DNA of 64,000 bases from Sandaracinus sp. (GCA_020633125.1 JACKEH010000005.1:1-64000), one strand, 5' to 3'. Shown: positions 36,181 through 45,329, counted from the first letter of the stretch. Numbers and translations: made by a program. The notes: generated by a model not told the origin, from the sequence alone.

Positions 36181-36232
36181 GAGCGAGAATCCGGTGCACT
36201 GATTCTTGCTCCTCCTGAGTCCGTGCAAGTGG
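36181..36232. repeat. Fragment of the multi-hairpin element
   Basis: GAGCGAGAATC...GATTCTTGCTC (36181-36211) matches the last hairpin of the element, and CCGTGCAAGTGG (36221-36232) matches the right arm of its first hairpin. They lie in the opposite order to copies 1 and 3. Confidence 0.55.
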
Positions 36233-36428
36233 TGGCGGACGCTGCGACGCCCTGAGACACACGACGTGACGGCTGCGACGTCGGGACGCACGCCATCACG
36301 TCGAATCGCGGGTCTTTCCTGAAAACGAGACTCAGTCCAGACCTGGCCTGCGCGATGCAATGGCTTCGAGGCGAGGCTCGGCGCGACGCCGACCTCCAGG
36401 CCCTCGCGGGCCACGAAAGGATTCGACC

Positions 36429-37079
36429 ATGGAAAGCCAGGACACCACGCCCCGCCTCGAGCTCAACGGTCCCGTGCCGGACTTCGAAGCGGTGACCACC
36501 CACGGCAAGCTGCGCCTCTCCGAGTGGAACAAGGACAAGTGGGTGATTCTCTTCTCTCACCCCGCGGACTTCACGCCGGTGTGCACGACGGAGTTCATGG
36601 CGTTCGCGAAGATCGAAGGCGAGCTCGCGAAGCGAAACGTCGCGCTGCTCGGCAACTCGATCGACAGTGTGCACAGCCACATCGCGTGGGTGCGATCGAT
36701 CAAGCAGCTCTTCGACGTCGACATCAACTTCCCGATCATCGCCGACCTCGACATGAACGTCGCGCGCACCTTCGGGATGTTGCACGCCGCGAGCTCGGCC
36801 ACCGCCGCGGTTCGTGCGGTCTTCGTCATCGATCCTCAGCGCAGGCTTCGCGCGATGATCTACTACCCGCTCAACCTCGGTCGAAACTTCGACGAGATCC
36901 TTCGTGTGATCGACGGCCTGCAGACCGCCGACGAGCACGGTGTCGCCTGCCCCGCCGACTGGCGGCCCGGCGACAAGGTCATCGTGCCGCCGCCCGCGAC
37001 CACCATGGCGGCAGAGGAGCGGGTGAAGGACACGTCGCTCGAGGTGACCGACTGGTACTTCTCGAAGAAGCAGCTCTGA
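36429..37079 (+). CDS. Peroxiredoxin, AhpC/TSA family (Prx6-like)
   Basis: A 216-residue thiol peroxidase. The peroxidatic site is HPADFTPVCTTEF with Cys52 and the conserved Pro and Thr. A second cysteine, Cys174 in GVACPADWRPGDKVIVPP, may resolve the disulfide. The length and the long C-terminal arm fit the Prx6/1-Cys group better than 2-Cys AhpC. ATG 36429 gives the usual N-terminus. A Fur-family regulator follows 103 bases later, a pairing often seen when PerR-like proteins control peroxidases. Confidence 0.92.
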   Translation: MESQDTTPRLELNGPVPDFEAVTTHGKLRLSEWNKDKWVILFSHPADFTPVCTTEFMAFAKIEGELAKRNVALLGNSIDSVHSHIAWVRSIKQLFDVDINFPIIADLDMNVARTFGMLHAASSATAAVRAVFVIDPQRRLRAMIYYPLNLGRNFDEILRVIDGLQTADEHGVACPADWRPGDKVIVPPPATTMAAEERVKDTSLEVTDWYFSKKQL

Positions 37080-37181
37080 ACGTCGCGCGCGCCGACGATG
37101 CGCTCCCGCGTGTCGTCGGCGTCGCGTCGGTCGCTCCACAACCTGACGTGACCTCGAGGAGGTCGGGAGCGGAATGGCGCC

Positions 37182-37574
37182 ATGGAATCGCTGTCCGAGC
37201 TACTGCGCGCCCACGGGCTTTCGCCGACCGACAAGCGTCTTGCGATCGCTCGCTACGTGCTCCGCACCGACGACCACCCCACAGCGGAGCGCGTGATGGC
37301 CGAGGTTCGTCGCGCACATCCCGAGGTCTCACGCGCGACCGTCTACGCGACGCTCGCGGCGTTCGAAGCGCATGGCCTCCTTCGTCGCGTCGAGCTCGGG
37401 CTCGGGCACGTCGTGCTCGATCCGAAGGTTCGATCCCACCACCATTGGATCGACGAGACAGGCCGCGTGCACGACTTGCCCGCCGACTCCCTTCGCGTCG
37501 AGGGACTGGAAGCGTTGGGCGTCGAGGACCCGCAGGTGGAGATCGTCGTGCGTGGGCGACGCGCGAAGTCGTGA
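37182..37574 (+). CDS. Fur/PerR-family transcriptional regulator lacking the CxxC zinc site
   Basis: A 130-residue Fur-like protein. The winged helix is RAHPEVSRATVYATLAAFEAHGLLRR, split across strands, with TAERVMAEVRRA before it. The metal-sensing region reads SHHHWIDETGRVHDLP, so the histidines remain, but where many Fur/PerR proteins have HHDH..C..CG the two cysteines are absent, as in Irr/Mur-type members. Target is probably the adjacent peroxiredoxin, inferred from position only. Confidence 0.87.
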   Translation: MESLSELLRAHGLSPTDKRLAIARYVLRTDDHPTAERVMAEVRRAHPEVSRATVYATLAAFEAHGLLRRVELGLGHVVLDPKVRSHHHWIDETGRVHDLPADSLRVEGLEALGVEDPQVEIVVRGRRAKS

Positions 37575-37617
37575 GCGACGCCAAGCGGCTTGGTGATGAT
37601 CGGCGACGCGCTCGTGC

Positions 37618-38646
37618 TCACTCGCCCGCGTAGGTCCACTCGAAGTCACGCACCCCGTACTGTCGGCGACCTCCCGTTTCCGTGATGTCGTAGCGACCGT
37701 GAATGCGGCGTCCGTCAGGCGACACGTGCACCTCGAGGAGGCGCCCGCGCCGGCCGATGCTCGCCTCCTCCCACGTGCCCGTCCAACGCGCTCCGGAGCG
37801 AACCAGGACGATTCCGCCGGGCGTGCGTGAGTAGGTGTCGGAGTAGGTTCCTTCGAGCCCGCTCGCGGTGGGTCGAAGCTCGATCCTTCCCCAACCGCGG
37901 CTGCTCCAGCGCCCCGGCAGCGGGCCGCCTTCGGTCGCGGGACGGGTGGCGTTCGTGGGCGGCGTCGTGGGGGTCGACGTCGCCGTCGCGGCTTGAATGC
38001 GAGGCAACGAAACGCGGTACGTGTCCGGCGTCTGGCTGCTCATCATCGGGAGCGCGCGAAACGTCGCGCCCGCGAAGGGGCAAGCCAAACGCTGCGCCGA
38101 CGCTTCGCCGTCGGCGATCGCGCGCATCATCGCGCCTCGTGCGCTGCGCTCGAGGGACACGTTGCCGCGTTGAATCGCGGTGTGGCCTTGGCCGAAGAGA
38201 AAGCCGACCTCGAGCGTGGCGGAGTCGCAGGTGCCCGTCTGCTCGAGGCGCCCGGTGCGTGCGCTCAGGAACACACGGAGCGCGTCGCGAAAATGACGTC
38301 GAATCAGGCCGAGCTCGCGCGTCGCCCCGCCAGGACCGAGGCCGCCGATGCGCCTGGCGAGCTCGTCGATCTGACGTTCGATCGCGGCGAAGCGCTCCGG
38401 GTGGTAGGGCGGGTCGGAGACTTGCGCGCGAAACGCCGCCACGTGCGCGCGAGCGCGTGCGAGGTCGTCGCGGACCTCGGCGGCGTTCGCAGCGGTCACC
38501 TGGCCGTCGGTGGCCACGATGCCCGCGGCCCAGCCGAGGTTGATGCCCGCGTCGAGGATGTGGCGTTGGGCGTCGCCTTGGGCTTCGGCGGAAAGCGGCG
38601 ACGCGAGGAGCGTGCCCGCGAGGGCGAGAGCGAGTGAGAGACGCAT
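37618..38646 (-). CDS. Secreted hypothetical protein, 342 aa
   Basis: ATG 38646 opens a clear signal peptide (MRLSLALALAGTLLASPLSA) with an AEAQ cleavage site; a longer frame upstream would hide it. The first half is helical (DDLARARAHVAAFRA, IERQIDELARRIGG). A Thr/Pro-rich linker (ATATSTPTTPPTNAT) joins a C-terminal domain with WSSRGWGRIELRPTASG, GARWTGTWEEASIG and GRYDITETGGRRQYG, a beta-rich pattern like small lipocalin or DUF domains. I do not recognise a named family. Confidence 0.7.
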   Translation of the reverse strand: MRLSLALALAGTLLASPLSAEAQGDAQRHILDAGINLGWAAGIVATDGQVTAANAAEVRDDLARARAHVAAFRAQVSDPPYHPERFAAIERQIDELARRIGGLGPGGATRELGLIRRHFRDALRVFLSARTGRLEQTGTCDSATLEVGFLFGQGHTAIQRGNVSLERSARGAMMRAIADGEASAQRLACPFAGATFRALPMMSSQTPDTYRVSLPRIQAATATSTPTTPPTNATRPATEGGPLPGRWSSRGWGRIELRPTASGLEGTYSDTYSRTPGGIVLVRSGARWTGTWEEASIGRRGRLLEVHVSPDGRRIHGRYDITETGGRRQYGVRDFEWTYAGE

Positions 38647-38924
38647 CGTAGGACCTCGGATCGCGAAGGGCGGCGCGACGCGCCTCCCCGGTCGTGAGCG
38701 AGCCGCCGACACGACGACCCTCGAGCGAAGAAAGAGCTCCGGTCCCCCCGGAGAGTTGGACTAGACGCTACGAGGGATTGGACATTCACCTCGATGGCGT
38801 TGACAACTGCGGAGTCCCGGTTGGGATCTCGGTCGTCATGAAGCGAGAGTCGGCGTCACCTCTCGGGAACGCAGCTCAGGGGGTGGTTGGCCATGGTGGG
38901 CGGCGCGAGTGAGCGGTGCCGTCT

Positions 38925-41219
38925 TCACGGCACCCACGCGCAGGTCGTGCCGGCGAGCGCGCCGCGGCCTTCGAAGCGATCGTCCACCGCCTCCAAACGA
39001 CCGCCCAACGTCTCGACCGCGGAGACACACGCGCCTCGCGGCGAGACCTCGACGACCGCCGTGCCGTCGATCCCCTCGACGTACACGCGACCTCGCAGGG
39101 TCCAGGGGCCCCGCTCGTCGAGCGCGCACGTTCGCGACGCTCGGGTCGCCGGGAGCAGCTCGGGCGTGGCCTCGGGATCGATCGGGAACGCGACGCTTCG
39201 ATCGGGCGTCGCGTAGACGACGAAGTAGGGACGGCCGTCGCGTAGACCGAGGACGCCGCCGCCGCGCCATCGTCGCGCCGCCGTGTGGGTCCCGGACGCG
39301 TCGAACTGGAGAAGGTGACCGAGACAGTGCTGCACCATCACGGCGATCCCGTCGCGGGTTCGCGCCACGTCGACGCCGAAGCCCCACGTCGCACACCCCT
39401 GGCACTGATCCCGCTCTCCCTCGAGCTGCAGCACGAGAGCCGAGGGAAACGCGTGGGCTTGCGAAGGTCGGAGCTGCACGGACACGGGGCGCGCGTCGAC
39501 GTCCACGAGGTACTCGAGCTCGCCGCCCGTTCGCCAACGGTGCGCGCTCGCCGACGCGTCGCTCGGTGTCGTGCAACGCAAGTGCGGCGTCGGCTCCTCG
39601 TCGTACTCCATTCGCTGCCACGGCGGGTAGGCAGCGAAGCGGGGGCTCCCTTCGCTGGGCATCGGGCTCTCGGGCACGTCGTCGAGGGATACGCGCTCCG
39701 CTCCTCCGACGAGCACGCAACCGTCGGCGCCACAGCGCGGTTCGAGGTTCCGGCCCACTCGAACGAAACGCCACGACGCACCGAGCGCCCGCCCGTGCAG
39801 CAGGCCACCGTCGGTGCGAACCACCACGTCGCCCCGCGCGCCGACGACGGCGGCGTAGGCGACGGCCGGAAGCGCACGGTCCACACGCTCGGCGCCATGC
39901 AACACCTCGAGGCGCTCGTCGGCGACGAGCAGCACGCGGCCTCCGGGACCGCAGTGAAGGGCGCCGCCGTCGACGAAGTGCATCGCTTCCCGGCCGTCGG
40001 GGTCGCGAATCCAGACTTTCTTTGCGCCGACCCGGATCACCGCGTTCTCTCCGCACCACTGCAGCGAGGCCGCGCCGTCGACTGCGAGCTCGTGAAGCGC
40101 GCCATCGGGACCGATGCCGCACACACGCTCGTCGGTTCGTGAGCCGTCGGCACACGTGCCGTGCCAGCTGGGCCAATAGGTGTCGCGCAACTCCTCGGTG
40201 ACGGGCTCGCGCCGACGGTGCACGACGTCGTCGTCGCCAACGCGCACGACGGTCGCGTCTTCGTCCGGGCCGGCGCGGAGCACGAAGCCGCTCGGGTCGT
40301 CGCCCACGAGGGCCCACGCGCCCGGCACGACGACGCTGCTCACCGAGCCCGAGGGCGCTCGCCGATAGAGCACGCCTCCGAGCAACGTCGCCTCCGTCCC
40401 GTCGAGACGGGTGCGTGTTGTCTCCGCGCCCGCGTACGATTCGAATCGCCGTGCGACGAAGGGCGTCGCGTCGCGCGCGAGAAGCTCACGCCACACTCGC
40501 GCACGTGCGGCGACGGGTTCGGCGGTGGCGAGGCAGCGTGGCCGGGGCATCGCGCGTTGGTTTGCGGTCCAGGCGTCGCTCGCCTTCACCGCGAGCGTTC
40601 CGTTCACGATGCGCCACCGCTGCCAGGGATCACGCGAGGGAACGCTTCGCAACGCGTCCCACGGGCCCCGCACGGCGTGCCCGCTTGGCAACCAGACGAG
40701 GCGTTCTCTCGGGCCGAGCGCCCACGCGTCGACCACCGGCCACGGCGTCTGCACCTCGTGGACTCCGAATCGATCGAGCTCCACCACCCCCGCGTCGTCG
40801 ACGTGCACGACCGCACCTCGTTGGGGAGGCGCGACCTCGTAGCGTCTGGGCGACGCGAGGATGCGTGCGGTGAGCTCGGGTTCCGTGCTCGACAGCGGAA
40901 CCAGTGGACCGAGCGCGTCGGCGGCGAGGAAGGGCTTGAGGTCGTCGCGCACGAAGAGCCAGCGGTCGCCGAGATCGGCGCCGTGGATCAGCGAGGCGGA
41001 GGCAGCAGAGATCGCGACACCCGCGAGATCGTCGCGCACCAACACACGATGGAGACCGATCGCGAGCAAGGTCGCCTGGGCTCCTTCGAGGCGTGCGTGG
41101 CCGAGCACGACGCCCTCGCGGCAACCGTCGAGTGAGCGCGGTGGAGGTACGGGCGCCTCGATGGGCCGCGGACCCTGGGCGGCGCAGGCGACGAGCAGGG
41201 CGCACACGAGGGGCCGCAT
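38925..41219 (-). CDS. Large hypothetical lipoprotein (beta-propeller-like)
   Basis: A 764-residue protein starting at ATG 41219 with a short signal peptide and lipobox (LLVAC). Repeated short strands of the type W.FVRDDLKPFLAADALG, WRIVNGTLAVKASDAW, LLHGRALGASWRFVRVG suggest one or two beta-propellers. It is cysteine-rich for this window (RCGADGCV, CQGCATWGFG), fitting an extracytoplasmic location. No family recognised. Confidence 0.7.
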   Translation of the reverse strand: MRPLVCALLVACAAQGPRPIEAPVPPPRSLDGCREGVVLGHARLEGAQATLLAIGLHRVLVRDDLAGVAISAASASLIHGADLGDRWLFVRDDLKPFLAADALGPLVPLSSTEPELTARILASPRRYEVAPPQRGAVVHVDDAGVVELDRFGVHEVQTPWPVVDAWALGPRERLVWLPSGHAVRGPWDALRSVPSRDPWQRWRIVNGTLAVKASDAWTANQRAMPRPRCLATAEPVAARARVWRELLARDATPFVARRFESYAGAETTRTRLDGTEATLLGGVLYRRAPSGSVSSVVVPGAWALVGDDPSGFVLRAGPDEDATVVRVGDDDVVHRRREPVTEELRDTYWPSWHGTCADGSRTDERVCGIGPDGALHELAVDGAASLQWCGENAVIRVGAKKVWIRDPDGREAMHFVDGGALHCGPGGRVLLVADERLEVLHGAERVDRALPAVAYAAVVGARGDVVVRTDGGLLHGRALGASWRFVRVGRNLEPRCGADGCVLVGGAERVSLDDVPESPMPSEGSPRFAAYPPWQRMEYDEEPTPHLRCTTPSDASASAHRWRTGGELEYLVDVDARPVSVQLRPSQAHAFPSALVLQLEGERDQCQGCATWGFGVDVARTRDGIAVMVQHCLGHLLQFDASGTHTAARRWRGGGVLGLRDGRPYFVVYATPDRSVAFPIDPEATPELLPATRASRTCALDERGPWTLRGRVYVEGIDGTAVVEVSPRGACVSAVETLGGRLEAVDDRFEGRGALAGTTCAWVP

Positions 41220-41467
41220 CGAAGAGCAGACCCACCGACCGTCCGGGAATTGGGGCCGCGATTCATGAGAGGAGAGGTGGGGCGGCGTGCCACATGCCGG
41301 GTCCACGTCCGGGGATCTCCCCGCGTCGCGACGTTGCCACCCCGGGGCTACGTCGGCGAGACTGCCCGCCGGATGGGAGTCCAGGGCCGGAGATGAATCT
41401 CCGAGGTTGCTCGGTCGTCCCTCGCCCCGCCGCGAGCGCGGTGGCTTTCACGAGAGGATAGGGATCC

Positions 41468-42550
41468 ATGAAGAAGCTTCGTTTGCTGGCGGGTCTGTAC
41501 GCCGCCCTGGCCGCGATGACCGGCTGTGTCGTCGAGGTCAACTTCGAACCCATCGGCGGCGACGTGACCGTCCAGGGCAACTGGACCATCAACGGCGGCG
41601 TCGCGGACGCCACGAGCTGCGGTGCCGCGGGCATCCAGACGGTTCGCCTCCAGGTCTGCGAGTTCGTCGACGGCGATTGCTACACGGCGACCAACCTCCA
41701 GGCCGCGTGCAGCGCCGGCGCGCTCAACACCGGGCCGCTCCTGCTCGCCGACACCTACGCGCTGCGTTGGCAGGCGATCCTCACCGACGGAACGGTCAGC
41801 AACGGCGCCTGGGAGACGGTCACCGCCCCTGCCGCCAGCACCATCACGACCAGCGTGAACTTCGAGACTGCGGGTCCGGCCGAGGACACCCTCGCGGGCA
41901 CCTGGACGGTCGGCGGTGCGCCGGCGGACGCGACGAGCTGCGCGTCGGCGGGCATCATGAACGTGCGCCTCGCGTTCTACACGGACGACCAGGGCGTCAA
42001 CCTCTTCCGCCAGACCACCTTCCCCTGCAGCGACGGTGGCTTCGACAGCCGCACCGGCATGGGCCCGACGCTCCCCGACGGAATGTACTACAGCGAGTGG
42101 CAGGCCCTCGACGCGAGCGGCGCCGTGATCGCCGCGAGCGAGCTTCCGCTCCTCGAGCTCGACACCTCGGCCGTCACCCACGCGAACCTCGCGCCGGTCG
42201 ACTTCCCCGCGGGTGAGCCGATGCTCACGATCAACGTCCGCTACGAGATCCCGGGCACCGGCACGGACGGCACCTGCGCCGAGGCCGGCGTCAGCAACAA
42301 CCGCTACATCTTCGACCTCTTCACGGCGGCCGGCGCGGCGGTCTCGCTCGACCCCGACATCACCACCTGCGTGAACCAGGTCGAGCTGCCGGGCCTTCCG
42401 GCGGGCAGCTACAACCTCGAGATCGCGGCGGAGAGCGCCGACGGCTCGATCAAGTGGGGCACCGGCGCGATGGCCGCGTCGAGCTGTGGTGGCATCTCGT
42501 ACGACGGTGGCCGAGTGGAGTTCGACTGCTTCGTCGACATCACGCCCTGA
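41468..42550 (+). CDS. Lipoprotein with three internal beta-domain repeats
   Basis: A 360-residue protein with lipobox (LAAMTGC). Three repeats of about 110 residues begin with variants of GNWTINGGVADATSC, GTWTVGGAPADATSC and INVRYEIPGTGTDGTC, each followed by A(G)I..VRL or V..NRY; each holds two or more cysteines. The pattern is of repeated Ig-like or lectin-like beta-domains on the cell surface. A strong terminator follows at 42572. Confidence 0.78.
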   Translation: MKKLRLLAGLYAALAAMTGCVVEVNFEPIGGDVTVQGNWTINGGVADATSCGAAGIQTVRLQVCEFVDGDCYTATNLQAACSAGALNTGPLLLADTYALRWQAILTDGTVSNGAWETVTAPAASTITTSVNFETAGPAEDTLAGTWTVGGAPADATSCASAGIMNVRLAFYTDDQGVNLFRQTTFPCSDGGFDSRTGMGPTLPDGMYYSEWQALDASGAVIAASELPLLELDTSAVTHANLAPVDFPAGEPMLTINVRYEIPGTGTDGTCAEAGVSNNRYIFDLFTAAGAAVSLDPDITTCVNQVELPGLPAGSYNLEIAAESADGSIKWGTGAMAASSCGGISYDGGRVEFDCFVDITP

Positions 42551-42571
42551 TCGTCTGCGCGTAAATCGAAA

Positions 42572-42600
42572 GACGGCGCCCCTCGAGGGCGCCGTTTTTT
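42572..42600. terminator. Rho-independent terminator
   Basis: ACGGCGCC and GGCGCCGT around CCTCGAG, followed by a run of seven T (42594-42600). It serves the repeat lipoprotein and, on the other strand, may also end the convergent gene at 42613. Confidence 0.9.
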
Positions 42601-42612
42601 CTTCCGTCGATC

Positions 42613-43566
42613 TCACTCACGGGTGATCGCGAAGACGTACACGCCTCCCGCGCCGGCCGCGATCACACGTCGGTCGCCGTCGAGGACGATGTCCTCGCCG
42701 TTCTCGCTGTCCGCGCGCGCGAGCAGGGTGCGGGTACCGAGGTCGAAGAGGGCGACGCCGCGGTTGAAGCCGAGGCCGGCCATCCAGGGGCCGTCGATCG
42801 AGAACGAGGTCAGGTCCTCGGGGAAGTCGCCGCGAGCGATGGGGCCGACGGTGGCGCGGCCGTTCGTCAGGGTCGTCGTGTCGCCCGAGACGAGCACGAG
42901 GCGGCCGTCCGCCGCGCTGGCGAGGGCCGCGTTGCCGGGTGCGGCGCTTCGGCCGCGTTCGGCGAGGGTGATCGGGTCGAGCTCCACGAGCACGTAGTCG
43001 CCGCCGTCGGTGGCCAGCGCGAAGACGGCGTCGTCGGTGCTGGCGACCTCGCGCACGTCGGCGAGGTCCACGCGGGTACCGACGACTCCGTCGGCGCCGA
43101 CGAGCTCGACGGCGGCGAAGTCCACCGCGCGCACGAAGCCGGCCCCGTGCGCGGCGACGGAGTGCGTGCGGCCCTCGAGCTGCGCGATCGTGGTGCCCGC
43201 CGGGTCGAGCAGAACGAGGAACGAGAACGTGCCCACGGCGAGGCGATCGTCGGACCACGCCATCGCGCCGTCTTGAAAGAGATCGCCGTCGCCGATGCGG
43301 TGCAGCTCGGTGCCGGGGCTGCCGTCCAGCGGCAAGGAGACGATGCGCTTGCCCCAACCCGAGGCGGCGACGCGGACTCCGTCGGGCGAGAGCGCGAGCG
43401 AAACCACCTGCGCGGGCTCCTCGGCGGCGAAGGTCAGCGTGGTCGGCGCGGCGAGGGTGGGGCGCGTGGCCGTCGCGCGGTCCGAGGCGGGGGCGTCGAC
43501 CGGCCCTTCGTCCTTCTCGCACGTGCAGCCGATCATCAAGAAAAGACAGAGGATTGTTCTGGGCAT
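42613..43566 (-). CDS. WD40/beta-propeller-like lipoprotein
   Basis: A 317-residue protein from ATG 43566 (an ATG at 43578 would add four residues). Lipobox LFLMIGC. Blade-like repeats: VVSLALSPDGVRVAASGWGK, DGAMAWSDDRLAVGTFSFLV, DDAVFALATDGGDYVLVELD, DGRLVLVSGDTTTL and a closing GDRRVIAAGAGGVYVFAI. Function unknown, probably periplasmic. It is divergent from the AraC-type gene, with a palindrome in the shared start region. Confidence 0.78.
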   Translation of the reverse strand: MPRTILCLFLMIGCTCEKDEGPVDAPASDRATATRPTLAAPTTLTFAAEEPAQVVSLALSPDGVRVAASGWGKRIVSLPLDGSPGTELHRIGDGDLFQDGAMAWSDDRLAVGTFSFLVLLDPAGTTIAQLEGRTHSVAAHGAGFVRAVDFAAVELVGADGVVGTRVDLADVREVASTDDAVFALATDGGDYVLVELDPITLAERGRSAAPGNAALASAADGRLVLVSGDTTTLTNGRATVGPIARGDFPEDLTSFSIDGPWMAGLGFNRGVALFDLGTRTLLARADSENGEDIVLDGDRRVIAAGAGGVYVFAITRE

Positions 43567-43568
43567 GG

Positions 43569-43588
43569 ATGTTCCCATGCGGGAACAT
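43569..43588. promoter_or_regulatory. Palindromic operator candidate
   Basis: ATGTTCCC atgc GGGAACAT is a perfect 8+8 base inverted repeat in the 35-base gap between the WD40-like lipoprotein (minus) and the AraC-type regulator (plus). Position suggests an operator for the regulator on both promoters; binding is inferred. Confidence 0.5.
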
Positions 43589-43601
43589 TCGGTGGGGCAC
43601 C

Positions 43602-44468
43602 ATGCCGCGGCGTGAATCCGGAAACCATTGGCGCGAATCGGACGCGTCCGAGCCCGAGGCGGTGTGCGAAGCGCCTTCGAGCGATGCCCCGAGCGTCGCG
43701 ATCCGCGAGCGCACCGGTGCGCTCGAACGCTTCTTCGTTGCCCCCTCCGAGCGGGTGTTGGTGCGCAGCACCTTCGTCCTCACGTGCACGCACGGCGGCG
43801 TTTGGGCGTTGCGTGCGTGGGGACGCGTCGAGCGCGAGAGCATCGACGAGCTCGTCGAGGTCTTGAGCAGGCTCGCCGAGCGCCCGGAGCGCCGACAGCT
43901 CTTCGACCTGCGTGGCATCGAGACCTACTCGGCCGACGCGATGGCCGCGGTGGTCGACTTCTACGCGAGCCACCCACGCTACGCGTCGACGATCGCGCGC
44001 GAGGCCGTCGTTCGGCCCGACGGGTTGGTGGGGGTGTTCGCGGAAGGGTTCTTCCGTGCGGTCGACGTGCCCTTTCCCACGACCGTCGTGACGGCAGAGG
44101 CCGACGCGCTCGCGTTTCTCGGCGAGCCGGCGGGCGCGCTCGCGTTCGAGGGGTGGGAGATCGAACGCGCGTCCGACGTCGTGTGGCGCGTGCGAGAGGC
44201 GGTCGTGGCCCTCGGCGCGAGCGCGCGTTTGGACGACGTCGCGAGGGCGCTCGGCACCAGCGGGCGAAGCCTTCAGCGTGGTCTCGCGGTGGAAGGCACG
44301 AGCTTCCGTTCGGTTCGGCGCGACGCGTTGGCGGATGAGATCGACCGCCTGCGTGCCTCGCAGCGTTGGACGTTGAAGGAGATCGCGGCGCGGCTCGGGT
44401 TTCGGAGCCTCGGGCGGCTTTCGGAGCTCTATCGGGAGGCGCGGGGGCGGGCGCCGAGTCGGGGGTAG
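43602..44468 (+). CDS. AraC-type transcriptional regulator
   Basis: A 288-residue protein. The C-terminal AraC double HTH is visible: LDDVARALGTSGRSLQRGLA and LKEIAARLGFRSLGRLSELYRE. The N-terminal ~170 residues (GVWALRAWGRVERESIDELVE, RQLFDLRGIETYSADAMAAV) look like a STAS-type domain rather than a cupin. ATG 43602 (MPRRESGNHW) is chosen; earlier ATGs fall in the palindrome. The effector is unknown. Its TAG stop is followed after two bases by a hexamer array. Confidence 0.82.
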   Translation: MPRRESGNHWRESDASEPEAVCEAPSSDAPSVAIRERTGALERFFVAPSERVLVRSTFVLTCTHGGVWALRAWGRVERESIDELVEVLSRLAERPERRQLFDLRGIETYSADAMAAVVDFYASHPRYASTIAREAVVRPDGLVGVFAEGFFRAVDVPFPTTVVTAEADALAFLGEPAGALAFEGWEIERASDVVWRVREAVVALGASARLDDVARALGTSGRSLQRGLAVEGTSFRSVRRDALADEIDRLRASQRWTLKEIAARLGFRSLGRLSELYREARGRAPSRG

Positions 44469-44470
44469 AC

Positions 44471-44536
44471 GGAGTCGGAGACGGAGTCGGAGACGGAGTC
44501 GGAGTCGGAGTCGGAGTCGGAGTCGGAGACGGAGAC
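44471..44536 (+). repeat. Hexanucleotide array GGAGTC/GGAGAC
   Basis: Eleven tandem six-base units, GGAGTC or GGAGAC, directly after the stop codon of the AraC-type gene. Beyond it, to 44660, are imperfect GCGCTTCGCGCTTCGGAGAC repeats. Confidence 0.9.
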
Positions 44537-44748
44537 GCCGCGTCGCGGCACCGCGCTTCGCACTTCGGAGACGCCGCGTTGCGGCCGCGCTTCGCGCTTC
44601 GGAGACGCCGCTTCGCGGGCGCCGCGCTTCGGAGTCGCCGCTTCGCGGGGTCTCGAACACCGACGCCGCCGCCGAATCCCGCAAAGCAGCCGAAGTGCGC
44701 AGCGGGTGAGACGAAAGCTGCCGAAATGCTCGCTTCGCCGGCGAGCCT

Positions 44749-45079
44749 TCACCGCTTGTGGAGCATTCGCCAGCAGGCGCCGGCGATTCGGTCGGCGAGT
44801 CGGAACGCGCGCTCCGCGTCCGCCGCGTCGACGTAGCCGAGGCACCGCGCGATGTGCAGCGCCGCCTTGGTCTCTTGCGCGGAGCCGAAGGCCGATTGGT
44901 AGCGAAGGCGACGGTTGCCGCCGTCGTGCCCGCCAGACTCGGCGAGATTGAGCGGCACGTCGCAGCTGGTCCGCGAGCGGCCGGTCGTGACGCGCCACCG
45001 CTTTCAGCACGCCGGGCAAAGCGGCGATGAGGTCGTACGAGAGGTTCAGGGCTTGGAAGGTCGGGATGGGCTGGCTCAT
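44749..45079 (-). pseudogene. Four-helix-bundle (S23 / 23S-rRNA intervening sequence type) gene, frameshifted
   Basis: The start (ATG 45079) gives MSQPIPTFQALNLSYDLIAA and LADQLRRAAQS, the first helices of the family. The rest is in another frame: PLNLAESGGHDGGNRRLRYQ, ALGSAQ-like and AALHIARCLGYVDAAD through LADRIAGACWRML. The break is at about 44950-44960, where the single copy of GTGCCGCT encodes both RAA and VPL. A 14-base deletion between two such copies would explain it; restored length is about 114 residues, usual for the family. Members are often linked to rRNA or mobile intervening sequences. Confidence 0.78.
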
Positions 45080-45197
45080 GCAGCCTCCCAAGCGAAAGAG
45101 GCGTGACGGCCGGCACGAGCTCCACGGTTTCGAACGAAGGCTGGCGCGACTGTTTCGCCCAAGAGCGCATGAGCCAGCCCATCCCGGCCTGGAAAGC
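45051..45197. repeat. Inverted repeat of the four-helix-bundle gene start
   Basis: The arm at 45051-45080 and the arm at 45168-45197 match in 26 of 30 bases as reverse complements. Each arm holds an ATG and the codons for MSQPIP, so two divergent starts face away from each other. The upstream ~20 bases (CTCTTTCGC versus CTGTTTCGC) are also related. The right copy (ATG 45169) loses the family after MSQPIPAWKARP. Confidence 0.75.
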
Positions 45198-45329
45198 CCG
45201 CCCCCAAAGCAGCCCCTTCGATGCCAGCACCCCCACTTCTCAACCTCGACCAAGCCGGGCGCTCACGGCGAAAGAAGAACCGAGCGCGAAGCGCGAGCTG
45301 TCTCCACTGAAGAGCGCGAAGCGCGAGGT

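Larger units (their letters stand above)
35804..36428. other. 625-base region between hsp20 and peroxiredoxin
   Basis: No protein-coding gene is convincing. It contains the divergent promoters of hsp20 and the peroxiredoxin gene, a CCGAGCCG/CGGCTCGG hairpin at about 35820-35840 in the hsp20 leader, and a scrambled hairpin-element fragment at 36181-36232. Confidence 0.6.

Noticed and set aside
44366..44836. Open frame through the GGAGTC array
   Set aside because: It reads only through the array and S23 remnant in the wrong direction, giving Gly/Val/Arg repeats.
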